A stretch of 64,000 bases of DNA from Bacillota bacterium (GCA_023435225.1 JAEYRX010000045.1:9246-73245), one strand, 5' to 3'. Numbered from the stretch's first letter, positions 26,591 to 33,980 are shown. Numbers and translations: made by a program. The notes: a model not told the origin generated them from the letters alone.

Positions 26591-27088
26591 ATGCCAAATA
26601 TTTGGAATTTTGATACAGCCGAATGGAGAAAAATGTTGAAAAGCCTTTTTAGTAACGATACCGGCCACAATCACGATGGTTATAATTCGGCACAAATTGA
26701 AGTTAAAACAGAATCAACCTATAGCACAGCCGGAAACTTGACAATCACCTCGGCAATGGTTCTTGGTGGACTATTAACCAGAGATCCGAATGGAGGAAAT
26801 CGAACTGATACCCTCCCCACTGCCGCGCTATTAGTCGCAGCTATAGCCGCAAGTAAAAATGAAAATATGTTGCAAAGAGCCGAATACCCAAGGGTTGGTT
26901 TAGAATTAAAATTTCTTATCGTTAATACTGCTGATGCAGCGGAAACAATCACAGTCGCAGCCGGTGAAGGTGGAACGATGCACCCGACTACTCCGACAAT
27001 TGCACAGAATACCGCTAAGCAATTTTTAATTAAGTTAACTAATGTCACTTCCGGGGCCGAAGCCTACGACGTTTTTGCAATGAATTAA
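26591..27088 (+). CDS. Phage structural-type protein (GHNHDG motif)
   Basis: 165 residues. An N-terminal NDTGHNHDGYNSAQI segment is common in phage fibre or decoration proteins. It is followed by Thr/Ala-rich beta structure ending in a TITVAAGEGGT region. AGGAGG is 9 bases from the ATG, and it has its own strong promoter and single-gene layout. It may be an exposed surface protein. Exact role unknown. Confidence 0.65.
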   Translation: MPNIWNFDTAEWRKMLKSLFSNDTGHNHDGYNSAQIEVKTESTYSTAGNLTITSAMVLGGLLTRDPNGGNRTDTLPTAALLVAAIAASKNENMLQRAEYPRVGLELKFLIVNTADAAETITVAAGEGGTMHPTTPTIAQNTAKQFLIKLTNVTSGAEAYDVFAMN

Positions 27089-27106
27089 AAAGGACTAAAC
27101 AGGACA

Positions 27107-27135
27107 TTGACGGACACATAAAAAAGCTCTATAAT
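27107..27135 (+). promoter_or_regulatory. Strong sigma-A promoter of the putative small RNA
   Basis: TTGACG, 17-bp spacer, TATAAT; a twin of the promoter at 26527. No gene follows on the plus strand, only the hairpin-terminated segment below. Confidence 0.85.
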
Positions 27136-27140
27136 AATTA

Positions 27141-27213
27141 TGGGGCTGTCGATAAACCTCCTAAACAAAGGATCTTGCTTCCAGGGCCGAGAGTGAGATC
27201 CTTTGTTTTTTTT
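27141..27213 (+). ncRNA. Putative small RNA (about 70 nt)
   Basis: Transcription from the promoter at 27107 should start near 27141 and end at an intrinsic terminator: perfect 13-bp stem AAACAAAGGATCT/AGATCCTTTGTTT (27163-27175 and 27196-27208) followed by T8. The unpaired 5' part contains AAACCTCCTAAAC, complementary to ribosome sites. No reading frame is possible. Confidence 0.7.
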
Positions 27214-27260
27214 GTTTTTGAATGTTCCGAGACTTCCAAAGATAATGAAAAAATCAGCAG

Positions 27261-27276
27261 AACGGAAATTTCCGTT
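27261..27276. promoter_or_regulatory. 16-bp perfect palindrome, copy 1
   Basis: AACGGAAATTTCCGTT, identical to 27519-27534, 258 bp away. Candidate operator or protein-bridging site. Confidence 0.6.
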
Positions 27277-27434
27277 TTCTAAATATTGGATATAACCATC
27301 GATAAAGCTAATAATAACAAGAGAATCCAATTTTGGATTATGGCTTGAATGCTATACTCAAATTGCGTATAGGCAGATCGGAGCCGTAAAATGCCCTACA
27401 AGCGATTAATTTTGTTTAGAAGGTAAAATCATAT

Positions 27435-27470
27435 TAGCCGGGGGGAGATCGTTTATTCTCCCCTTGGCTA
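27435..27470. other. Extended hairpin
   Basis: TAGCC and GGGGAGA pair with TCTCCCC and GGCTA around an 8-base loop, giving a stable two-part stem in the non-coding region. It may be a second small RNA or a transcription barrier. Confidence 0.45.
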
Positions 27471-27518
27471 TTAAGGGGAAAATAAATAAAAAAGGGTATA
27501 GACAATATCTATATCCTG

Positions 27519-27534
27519 AACGGAAATTTCCGTT
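27519..27534. promoter_or_regulatory. 16-bp perfect palindrome, copy 2
   Basis: AACGGAAATTTCCGTT, same as 27261-27276. It lies just downstream of the minus-strand HTH gene's stop. Confidence 0.6.
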
Positions 27535-27569
27535 GAGTAAAAAGGATCTGTGTTTAATACAAGGTCCTT

Positions 27570-27758
27570 TTATAATGGCCGAATCTCTTCTCTTTCAACT
27601 TTTATCTTTTCTATTTCTGATAATTTAACTACCGTGTAACGTCCTTTTTTAAAGAGTTTTATTTTTCCTTGTTTATGCCAGCTATAAATTGCAGCTCTGG
27701 TTACGTTACATTTTTCGGCAGCTTCATTTAAAGTTATGTATTCTATTTCTTTTGACAA
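27570..27758 (-). CDS. Small HTH regulator
   Basis: 62 residues: YITLNEAAEKCNVTRAAIYSWHKQGKIKLFKKGR is a MerR/HTH_17-like DNA-binding fold. AGAGGTG precedes the ATG. Its upstream region is shared with the divergent, structured leader at 27820, so it may control that transcript and its own. Confidence 0.8.
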   Translation of the reverse strand: MSKEIEYITLNEAAEKCNVTRAAIYSWHKQGKIKLFKKGRYTVVKLSEIEKIKVEREEIRPL

Positions 27759-27819
27759 TTTTTATCACCTCTATAACTATTGTAAAACAAAGATAATAAA
27801 ATTCCAAGTGTAATTTGTG

Positions 27820-27848
27820 TTGTTAATATTATTATTATATGTTACAAT
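27820..27848 (+). promoter_or_regulatory. Promoter of the structured leader
   Basis: TTGTTA, 17-bp spacer, TACAAT, divergent from the HTH gene at 27570. Confidence 0.55.
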
Positions 27849-27854
27849 ATTAAT

Positions 27855-28034
27855 AGAACTTACACAAAGGAGGTAAAAAGTTAATAGTAACAATGTTTTG
27901 AAAGAAACGGCAACTAAAAAATAAACGAAAAAGGAAGTCTTAAACCTTGGCCGGTGGACTTCCATTCGTAAAAAGTATTAAAGGTGTAACCTTTGTTATT
28001 TCTATAATAACATAAGTTACCTCCTTTAGTCAAG
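27855..28034 (+). promoter_or_regulatory. Structured 5' leader with self-pairing ribosome-site sequence
   Basis: AAAGGAGGTAA (27866-27876) is perfectly complementary to TTACCTCCTTT (28017-28027) and would close a fold of about 160 nt. Inside are a GGAAGTC/GACTTCC hairpin (27933-27963) and an AAAGG..GTAAC/GTTAC..CCTTT arrangement. No open frame follows the first AAAGGAGG beyond a few codons. The next gene starts at 28068. Confidence 0.5.
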
Positions 28035-28067
28035 TGTTGCCAAAAACAAATTTAAGGAGGTTGTACC

Positions 28068-28313
28068 ATGGCATTGACACAGGAACAAACTAAGATGTTA
28101 GAAAGATTTGCAACAAAAGTAGGATTATTCGAGATAGCACAGGACCGGGCAAAGAGATTAGCGGTAGGAATAAAGCCCGAAACTTCAAGAGAAGATTTAA
28201 TTGCCAACGGTTACATACAAGGCTTTTTAGATTCCCTTACAGCTTCAACAACCGGAAAATTCATTTCCGGTGGAACTCTGGAAAACCCGGAGGTATTAGC
28301 AGATGGAGAATAA
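28068..28313 (+). CDS. Unrecognised 81-residue protein
   Basis: Helical hydrophilic protein; AAGGAGGTTG lies before the ATG. First gene of a small operon with the next two, sharing a stop-start overlap with the second. No motif recognised. Confidence 0.65.
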   Translation: MALTQEQTKMLERFATKVGLFEIAQDRAKRLAVGIKPETSREDLIANGYIQGFLDSLTASTTGKFISGGTLENPEVLADGE

Positions 28314-28605
28314 AAAACCTGTTGCAGTTCCTTCCTTCAAAGAGGAGTTTGTTCAATGGCTTTACAATCGACAAGAGGACGTTTTTCAATCACTGATCGG
28401 AGTTAACCCCGAATATTTGGAGACCCAAAACAATATTACAGACTGTTACAAAAAACTACGTGAAATATCCGGGGAATGTGAAGAAATAATCCGGACACTT
28501 GACAAAAATATTAGTGCAGCGGATGCCTTGACCGGGTTTGACTATTACCGGCAGGGTTTAGTAGATGGAATGGATTTAAAACGATTCTTGGAAGGGGAGG
28601 AATAA
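28303..28605 (+). CDS. Unrecognised 100-residue protein
   Basis: Helical; the end of this protein (FDYYRQGLVDGMDL) resembles the end of the preceding one (NGYIQGFLDSL), so the two may be distant relatives with a common short domain. Overlaps the preceding gene by 11 bp. Confidence 0.6.
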   Translation: MENKKPVAVPSFKEEFVQWLYNRQEDVFQSLIGVNPEYLETQNNITDCYKKLREISGECEEIIRTLDKNISAADALTGFDYYRQGLVDGMDLKRFLEGEE

Positions 28606-28609
28606 GCCA

Positions 28610-28747
28610 ATGTTACTAATTAAGAGACTCCCCAAGCAGATTAAATCAATTGAACTTTATTTACCTAACAAACGGCATTACAAAATAATATCAATCAATT
28701 ACATATTAAACAGTCTTAACCTGGTTAATTGGCTAAATAAAGTCTAA
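28610..28747 (+). CDS. 45-residue basic protein
   Basis: ATG at 28610 with GGGGAGG about 10 bases upstream. Lys/Arg/Ile/Asn-rich. It ends before the terminator at 28763. Not recognised. Confidence 0.5.
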   Translation: MLLIKRLPKQIKSIELYLPNKRHYKIISINYILNSLNLVNWLNKV

Positions 28748-28762
28748 TAAGTGAGTACAAAA

Positions 28763-28803
28763 ATAAAAAAAAGGGTAGGGGTTCAACCCTTCCCCTTTTT
28801 TTC
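28763..28803 (+). terminator. Terminator of the 28068-28747 operon
   Basis: A-rich stem AAAAAAGGG..AGGGGTT pairing with AACCCTT.CCCCTTTTTT, then T-run. Could work on both strands. Confidence 0.65.
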
Positions 28804-28811
28804 AAAAAAAT

Positions 28812-28890
28812 TGTAACTACATGTAACTACATAACCATGAAACACTTATCAATATTAAACTTAGATGTTATGTAACTACATGTAACTACA
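28812..28890. repeat. Iteron-like 10-bp repeats
   Basis: TGTAACTACA occurs four times as two tandem pairs, 28812-28831 and 28871-28890, 59 bp apart. They lie directly upstream of a small operon of DNA-binding proteins. Candidate binding sites for the RHH protein at 29021, for the ParR-like protein, or for a replication initiator. Confidence 0.75.
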
Positions 28891-28914
28891 AGAAACAAAA
28901 GGGAGGTTTTACTA

Positions 28915-29052
28915 ATGCGCGGCTGGTGTCAAAATTGCGGTAATTATAGAACAATTAAGGAACATGATAAAGTTTTTCTTTGCCCTGCTTGCGTTAAAAA
29001 AATAAGAAAGGAGAAACCTAATGTCTCGAATATCAAAAACAAACCGTTTTGA
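28915..29052 (+). CDS. 45-residue zinc-ribbon protein
   Basis: C-Q-N-C-G and C-P-A-C about 15 residues apart. GGGAGG precedes the ATG at 28915. It overlaps the next gene by 32 bp in another frame, consistent with phage-style packing. Confidence 0.6.
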   Translation: MRGWCQNCGNYRTIKEHDKVFLCPACVKKIRKEKPNVSNIKNKPF

Positions 29053-29623
29053 TTTGGAGTTATGGAGAAGCCTTGAGGATATATCAAATAAGACTAAAAT
29101 TCCAATGTCACGGTTACTTGATGAAGGTTTGGAATATTTAGTATCTAGGTATTTAAAGCCAGCTCCTAAACCAGAGGAAACCCCGGCAGCTGTAATAATA
29201 GACGAATTAACCGGAATGCCTAATGATTTAATTACTATGAGTGAAGCAAGCCGGAAATATAAAACCTCAACAAGTAATATAAGCCGGTGGGCAATTAGGG
29301 GATTTATCAAGAGTTACAAAACAAAGACTTCTAAAACCTACATCAGTGAGAAGGAATTAAAAGCATTTTTGGTAAGCTTCAAGGCCCGAATGTATAAACA
29401 GGTTGAAGTCGAAGGCGATTTAATCCCAATGAGCCAAGCATGTAGGCATTATAAATTAAGGGATAGTGTACTAAGTGATTGGGCAAACCGGGGATTAATT
29501 AAAAGGTATCCAAGACCCGATTCTATGCCGTATGAGGTTAAAGGGCGCGTGTTTATTAGTAAAAAAGAATTAGAGGAATGCCTAACAGTAAATGTAAGGA
29601 GGCCGGGAAAATGCAATACATAA
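29021..29623 (+). CDS. DNA-binding protein: ribbon-helix-helix plus two HTH units
   Basis: 200 residues. The N-terminal 45 residues look like a ribbon-helix-helix dimer (RFDLELWRSLEDISNKTKIP). Two similar HTH modules follow: ITMSEASRKYKTSTSNISRW (about 78-97) and IPMSQACRHYKLRDSVLSDW (about 140-160), each ending in an ISEKEL/ISKKEL segment. AAGGAG precedes the ATG. The iterons just upstream suggest it regulates or organises its own region. Confidence 0.7.
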   Translation: MSRISKTNRFDLELWRSLEDISNKTKIPMSRLLDEGLEYLVSRYLKPAPKPEETPAAVIIDELTGMPNDLITMSEASRKYKTSTSNISRWAIRGFIKSYKTKTSKTYISEKELKAFLVSFKARMYKQVEVEGDLIPMSQACRHYKLRDSVLSDWANRGLIKRYPRPDSMPYEVKGRVFISKKELEECLTVNVRRPGKCNT

Positions 29624-29970
29624 CTAGAAAACAAGCTATTGACTTGACCGGACTATCTGAAAGAACTCTATTCAGAAAAGCCTCTGACGGGGAAATTAGA
29701 ACTCAAAAAATAGGCATAGTTAAATATTGCTTAGATGATTTGCTTAACTCCTTGGATGCTTCACAGTTAATTAATTGTGTTTCTCCGGACCTTCGACAGT
29801 TCATCCGGGAGGTTAACCTAAAAGGTGAGGAACCTTTCGGGGAGGTTGTAACCGAATTTGTTAAGCTAGATCAATTGGACTTTCTCAACAGGCTTATTTT
29901 TCAATGGAGAGCGAACCCGCAAAATGACAACCCGGTTGAATTTGTGAGATTCTTGCAAAGTCTTTTATAA
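29611..29970 (+). CDS. HTH protein
   Basis: 119 residues with an N-terminal HTH (ITRKQAIDLTGLSERTLFRKA) and an unrecognised helical C-terminus. ATG 29611 is 8 bases after AAGGAGG. It overlaps the preceding gene by 13 bp. Confidence 0.65.
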   Translation: MQYITRKQAIDLTGLSERTLFRKASDGEIRTQKIGIVKYCLDDLLNSLDASQLINCVSPDLRQFIREVNLKGEEPFGEVVTEFVKLDQLDFLNRLIFQWRANPQNDNPVEFVRFLQSLL

Positions 29971-29989
29971 TAAGGGTTTCAAAAGTTAG

Positions 29990-30181
29990 TGTCATATCGT
30001 GTCATATCGAAGCCTAATTTTGACCTACAGCAAAATTTTTTTAGCTTCTAAAGTAATTGGACGTTTTAGGCCATTTTGGAAGGAGGAACGCGAAATGAGA
30101 AAACCGGGCGGATAGCTTTTTTTAAAACCTATTCAGTATTACGGCGTATTACAAAAAAATAAATAATTATGGAGGTTTAAA
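29990..30181. other. Leader region of the partition pair, possible centromere
   Basis: Contains tandem GTGTCATATC GTGTCATATC near 29991 and GTATTAC.GGC.GTATTAC near 30135, both typical of short repeated protein sites. A six-codon mini-frame (ATG at 30094) follows GGAGG. This is where a parC-type site would be expected. Confidence 0.45.
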
Positions 30182-31198
30182 ATGAGTAACTTAAAATTAG
30201 GAATTGATGTCGGTTTCGGAGCTACTAAAGCGGTTGGGAGTAACGGGAAACAAAAGGTTTTTCCTTCCCAAATTGCAACATTTAAGCCGGTGAAGTTTAT
30301 TTCCGGTATAGAAAACCAAGATTATATTGATTCAATGGCGATTTATAACAAATCAGAACGGTATTTTGTCGGGAAAAGTGCTGGATTACAGGCAACAGCT
30401 AACGCGACTGTAGAAAGGAAAAGAACCGTTAACAGAGAAGGCGAAATCCTTTTATTAAGTGCTATTGGTAACCTAATAGACCATAGCCCGGATAATATCG
30501 ATCTGGTTGTTGGTTTGCCTATCTCAAATTATGACTTAAAAGATTCATACATACAGATGGCAAGCGGGAAACATGATTTTACCCTATTAAAACCGGACGG
30601 GGCTATATATAAAGATATTTCTGTTACAGTGGACCGGGTAAAAGTACTTCCCCAGCCTTTTGGCAGTTTATTTAATGCCGTACTTGATAAAAACGGGGAG
30701 TTTATAGCTTCAAGTATAGCCAAGGGACGGGCCGGAATAATTGACATCGGTTATAAAACAACCGACCTATTAAGAAGTGAAAATATGCAATATATCGAAA
30801 AGAATTCAACTTCTATTGATGAAGTCGGCGGCTTTAAGATTGCCTGTACTCTTTCAGATCTGATTTACGATAAACATCAAATAAGAATACCCATAGAAGA
30901 TATGGATCAATATGTCCGGGGGGCTAATTTAACTGTTGAAGGTGATATTATCTCCATTACTGAATTACGGCGAGAAGCTTTTAAAATATCGGCAGAAGCT
31001 ATTTTATCCCGTGTCCTTTCCCTTTGGTCAGATTTGAAACTTTTAGACCTGGTTATTATTAGCGGTGGAACCTCTCTTTTGATTGGCGATTATCTAAAAG
31101 GCCGACTTGGTAAAATGGCTTTGACTGTCCCGGAGCCCGTTTTATCTAATGCCCTTGGTTATCTAAAATATGCTTATATGGCTTGGGGTTTGAAATGA
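30182..31198 (+). CDS. ParM/Alp-type actin-like partition protein
   Basis: 338 residues. N-terminal LGIDVGFGATKAVG is the phosphate-1 motif of the actin/Hsp70 fold; GRAGIIDIGYKTTDLL is phosphate-2; VIISGGTSLLIGDYL is the adenosine motif. This is the ParM/StbA-like group that forms ATP-driven filaments to segregate plasmids. GGAGGTTT precedes the ATG, and the stop overlaps the ParR-like gene (ATGA). Presence on an integrated element implies an extrachromosomal phase or a plasmid ancestor. Confidence 0.85.
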   Translation: MSNLKLGIDVGFGATKAVGSNGKQKVFPSQIATFKPVKFISGIENQDYIDSMAIYNKSERYFVGKSAGLQATANATVERKRTVNREGEILLLSAIGNLIDHSPDNIDLVVGLPISNYDLKDSYIQMASGKHDFTLLKPDGAIYKDISVTVDRVKVLPQPFGSLFNAVLDKNGEFIASSIAKGRAGIIDIGYKTTDLLRSENMQYIEKNSTSIDEVGGFKIACTLSDLIYDKHQIRIPIEDMDQYVRGANLTVEGDIISITELRREAFKISAEAILSRVLSLWSDLKLLDLVIISGGTSLLIGDYLKGRLGKMALTVPEPVLSNALGYLKYAYMAWGLK

Positions 31199-31470
31199 GA
31201 CACTATAATTTTAAATTGTTTGAGGAATCCGATCCGGACCTGATCCGCTGGTTGGATTCCTTACCTCCAAAAGAGAGATCCGCAGAATTAAGAAAGGCTT
31301 TAAGGGCATTTAAACGGGGCGAAATTTCACCGAGGATAAGACCATCCGGGCCGGTGGTTTTAAATGAGGTAGATGAGAGTTTATTAGACCAGGAACCCAC
31401 AGAAATAATACCGCCGGATAATGAAGCAACTATAAAAGAGAACTTGGAAAAATTGAAAGATATGTTTTAG
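31195..31470 (+). CDS. ParR-like partition adaptor
   Basis: 91 residues. NFKLFEESDPDLIRWLDSLP and a following Arg/Ser-Ala-Glu-Leu-Arg helix resemble the ribbon-helix-helix domain of ParR, and the acidic C-terminal tail would bind ParM. Start chosen at ATG 31195 in the ATGA overlap. The assignment rests on layout and pattern. Confidence 0.7.
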   Translation: MRHYNFKLFEESDPDLIRWLDSLPPKERSAELRKALRAFKRGEISPRIRPSGPVVLNEVDESLLDQEPTEIIPPDNEATIKENLEKLKDMF

Positions 31471-31483
31471 GGGGGGTGAAATA

Positions 31484-31912
31484 ATGTTAAACAGACAAAA
31501 AGATAGATTCCCGGAGATTGGGGAATTTTCCGACAATTCAATTGATCTGCAAATTAAAAATCTTATAGAAGCTATGAATAGAACCGGTTTTATAAAAACC
31601 TTTTGCAGCTGTGAAGGACACGAAGAAGAGGAACCGGCAACCGTATCATTTATTATGAGATATGACCGGCTTAATAAATTAGGGAAAATATTAAACAAAG
31701 CCAATAAAAAAGCCGAAAAAAGCGGTATCCTTCTTGATTGTGTTCTGAAAATTGTTTATTATAACGAGGTTTTAAACTGCCAAGAAGATTTACCGGAAGA
31801 TTTTTTATCATTGGAATTAATATTAGATATTCTTGAATTTGAAGAACCAATTTGGGAAGCTAAAAAAGAGGTTTTCGCAATCCTTGAAGCTTGTTTTAAG
31901 GGGGCGAAATAA
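31484..31912 (+). CDS. Unrecognised protein with CSCEGH motif
   Basis: 142 residues. A TFCSCEGHEEEE segment near residue 40 could bind metal. The rest is helical and acidic. GGGGGGTG precedes the ATG, and its stop overlaps the integrase start. Function unknown. Confidence 0.6.
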   Translation: MLNRQKDRFPEIGEFSDNSIDLQIKNLIEAMNRTGFIKTFCSCEGHEEEEPATVSFIMRYDRLNKLGKILNKANKKAEKSGILLDCVLKIVYYNEVLNCQEDLPEDFLSLELILDILEFEEPIWEAKKEVFAILEACFKGAK

Positions 31913-33138
31913 TGGCTAAAGACCGGCGCGGTAATAACGAAGGATCAATTATAGAACGTAAAGTAATTAAAAACGGCAAAGAATATATCTACTGGATGGC
32001 TTCTGTCACTGTCGGATATGAAAACGGCAAACTAAAACGGAAAACTTATTCCGGAAAGAGCCGGGGCGAAGTCGCTAAAAAAATGAAAAAGGCCTTAGTG
32101 CAGGTTGATGAAAAGAATTTTAAAGATCCTTCAAAAATTACTTTGGAAAAATATCTTAATGATTGGCTTGATGGAATGAAAGTCGATTGGGCGGCAGGGG
32201 TAAAAGGACCAATATCAGAAAATACTTGGAATGGTTATGAAGATAAGGTTAGGGTCCATATTGTTCCAAATATAGGCAATATAAAATTAAGTGATCTCAC
32301 TTCTAAAGATATTTTAAGGCTGATAAATAGAAAACAAAATGAGGTTAACAAAGACGGAAAAAGGCTTTCAGCCCGTACAGTAAGATATATTTATACAACT
32401 ATTCACAAAGCCTTATCTGATGCCTTAGAAGAACAACCGCCGCTAGTCGCTTTTAATGCAGCCGAAGGAATGAAGAAAAAACTACCCAAATATGATAAGC
32501 CGGAAATGAAAACAATGTCAGTTAAGGAGATCGGCCAGTTTTTAGAAACAGTAAAGAACTGTGAGTTAAATAACCATCATAAAAGCCCGTTATTTGCAGC
32601 CTTTTACCTTGAATTACATAGTGGATTACGGCGCGGCGAAATACTCGGTTTACAGGACCAGGATATTAATTTTGAGACAAAACAATTAAATATCCGGCGC
32701 CAGTTGGTGAGAGGTAAAAAAGGTTTGTACTTCAAAGAACCAAAAACAAAAAGCTCTAAACGGGTTATAACCTTAGATGATAGAGTAATTGGCATTTTAA
32801 AACAGCACATGGAAGCCCGGAAAGTAGTAAAATTAGATGGAACCGGTTTAATATTTTCTACCGAAGAAGGGAAACCGATTGATCCGCGAAACTTCACCCG
32901 GCATTTTCAATTTTTACTTAAAAAGGCCGGTCTTGAACATTACCGTTTCCATGATTTACGGCACAGTTTTGTTACTCTTGGCCTAAAGAAAAAGATTGAT
33001 TATAAAACATTGATGAAGTTTACCGGGCATGCTTCGAGTAAAACCTTTTTTGATGTTTACGGTCATTCTGATTCAGAGATGCAAGAAGAAGCAGCGCATG
33101 TTTATGGCGATTTAATAGCGGATTGTATAAAAAAATAA
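31912..33138 (+). CDS. Tyrosine-type site-specific integrase
   Basis: 408 residues. The N-terminus has an arm-binding AP2-like domain, then a SAM-like core-binding domain, then the catalytic domain with Arg240 (GLRRGE), His347-x2-Arg350 (HDLRHS), His373 (TGHAS) and nucleophile Tyr383 (DVYGH). It would recombine attP with the tRNA-Ala 3' end. It lies 167 bp from attR and points at it. Normal length for the Tn916/phage Int group. Confidence 0.95.
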   Translation: MAKDRRGNNEGSIIERKVIKNGKEYIYWMASVTVGYENGKLKRKTYSGKSRGEVAKKMKKALVQVDEKNFKDPSKITLEKYLNDWLDGMKVDWAAGVKGPISENTWNGYEDKVRVHIVPNIGNIKLSDLTSKDILRLINRKQNEVNKDGKRLSARTVRYIYTTIHKALSDALEEQPPLVAFNAAEGMKKKLPKYDKPEMKTMSVKEIGQFLETVKNCELNNHHKSPLFAAFYLELHSGLRRGEILGLQDQDINFETKQLNIRRQLVRGKKGLYFKEPKTKSSKRVITLDDRVIGILKQHMEARKVVKLDGTGLIFSTEEGKPIDPRNFTRHFQFLLKKAGLEHYRFHDLRHSFVTLGLKKKIDYKTLMKFTGHASSKTFFDVYGHSDSEMQEEAAHVYGDLIADCIKK

Positions 33139-33144
33139 CTCATA

Positions 33145-33170
33145 TTTTTTCAACAGTTTTTTCAACAAAT
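33145..33170. promoter_or_regulatory. Possible integrase arm-binding repeats, right end
   Basis: TTTTTTCAACAG and TTTTTTCAACAAA in tandem, matching the left-end repeats at 17405. Confidence 0.5.
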
Positions 33171-33304
33171 ACGATAAAAAAAGATAAGATTAGATTATAC
33201 AATTTGGGATTTATTGGGACAAAAAAAACGGTTGAAACCATTTAAAATCAATAGTATAATAAACTAGATAATACAAGGTTAAACTACCTTAGAAATACTA
33301 TTTA

Positions 33305-33352
33305 TGAATGGCATTCAAGAGGTCAAGGGTTCGATTCCCTTCAGGTCCACCA
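33305..33352 (+). repeat. attR (48-bp direct repeat, tRNA-Ala 3' fragment)
   Basis: Identical copy of 17320-17367. It is only the 3' part of a tRNA and is not a functional gene. Confidence 0.95.
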
Positions 33353-33364
33353 TAAGAATGATGC

Positions 33365-33400
33365 GGGTTTCCGAGGTTTCGGGGGCCCTTATTTTATTTT
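33365..33400 (+). terminator. Ancestral terminator of tRNA-Ala, now displaced
   Basis: Ten-base-pair stem GGGTTTCCGA/TCGGGGGCCC (three G-U pairs), GGTT loop, then T-rich TTATTTTATTTT. It lies 12 bp beyond attR, where the tRNA's own terminator would have been before integration. Confidence 0.65.
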
Positions 33401-33436
33401 ATGTCTAAAAAACCTGTTTTCTAAAAGGTGAAACCG

Positions 33437-33952
33437 TTGAACAATACCAAACGACAGGCTGTCCTGATCATTTTAGTCTGCAATGCGATTGTTATTTCCT
33501 TTTTGGAAGCATTGCTACCGCTACCGATTCCAGTTCCTGGAGTGAAACTGGGCTTGGCTAATATATTGACCATACTAGCCATAGTTTTTTTGGACCTGAA
33601 AAGCGCTTTAATTATTGTGGCGTTACGATCCATTGCAGTCACATTCTTAACCAAAGGTTTGTTTGCGTTGGTATTCGGGCTGACCGGCGGGTTGTTAAGC
33701 GCTGTATTGATGTGGTTTCTCTATAAAAAGCTGCCGGATGTTTTTAGTATCAAGGGGATTAGCATTGCCGGCGCAATAATTCATAACACCGGACAAATGG
33801 CAGTTGCCTCCTGGCTGCTCCATGAAGCTCTAATCCTTTATTATTTGCCGGTTCTGGCGATTGCCGCGGTGATTACCGGTTTTTTTACTGGAAGTATCTG
33901 CCAATTGGTCGTTGGTGAGCTTAAAAAGAGAGGATTTTTAGAAGATTTGTAA
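33437..33952 (+). CDS. EetB-like membrane protein (heptaprenyl diphosphate synthase component I / Gx transporter family)
   Basis: 171 residues with about five membrane helices. The pattern PLPIPVPGVKLGLANILTIL is characteristic of the family once named heptaprenyl diphosphate synthase component I. In Listeria one member, EetB, is part of the flavin-based extracellular electron transfer locus. TTG 33437 suits the AAAGGTG ribosome site; GTG at 33428 is in frame too. Neighbouring EcfT-like and flavin-transfer genes support the EetB interpretation. Confidence 0.78.
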   Translation: MNNTKRQAVLIILVCNAIVISFLEALLPLPIPVPGVKLGLANILTILAIVFLDLKSALIIVALRSIAVTFLTKGLFALVFGLTGGLLSAVLMWFLYKKLPDVFSIKGISIAGAIIHNTGQMAVASWLLHEALILYYLPVLAIAAVITGFFTGSICQLVVGELKKRGFLEDL

Positions 33953-33980
33953 AAATTCTGAGTGGGCCTAAAAGAAAGGT

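Noticed and set aside
26136..26597. Minus-strand frames upstream of the excisionase-like gene
   Set aside because: No ribosome sites, odd composition, and they cover hairpins and a strong plus-strand promoter.
28812..28890. CRISPR array
   Set aside because: The repeats are only 10 bp, arranged as two tandem pairs, without regular spacers; no other array was seen in the window.
33305..33352. Second tRNA gene
   Set aside because: Only the 3' 48 bases of tRNA-Ala are present; it is the attachment-site copy.
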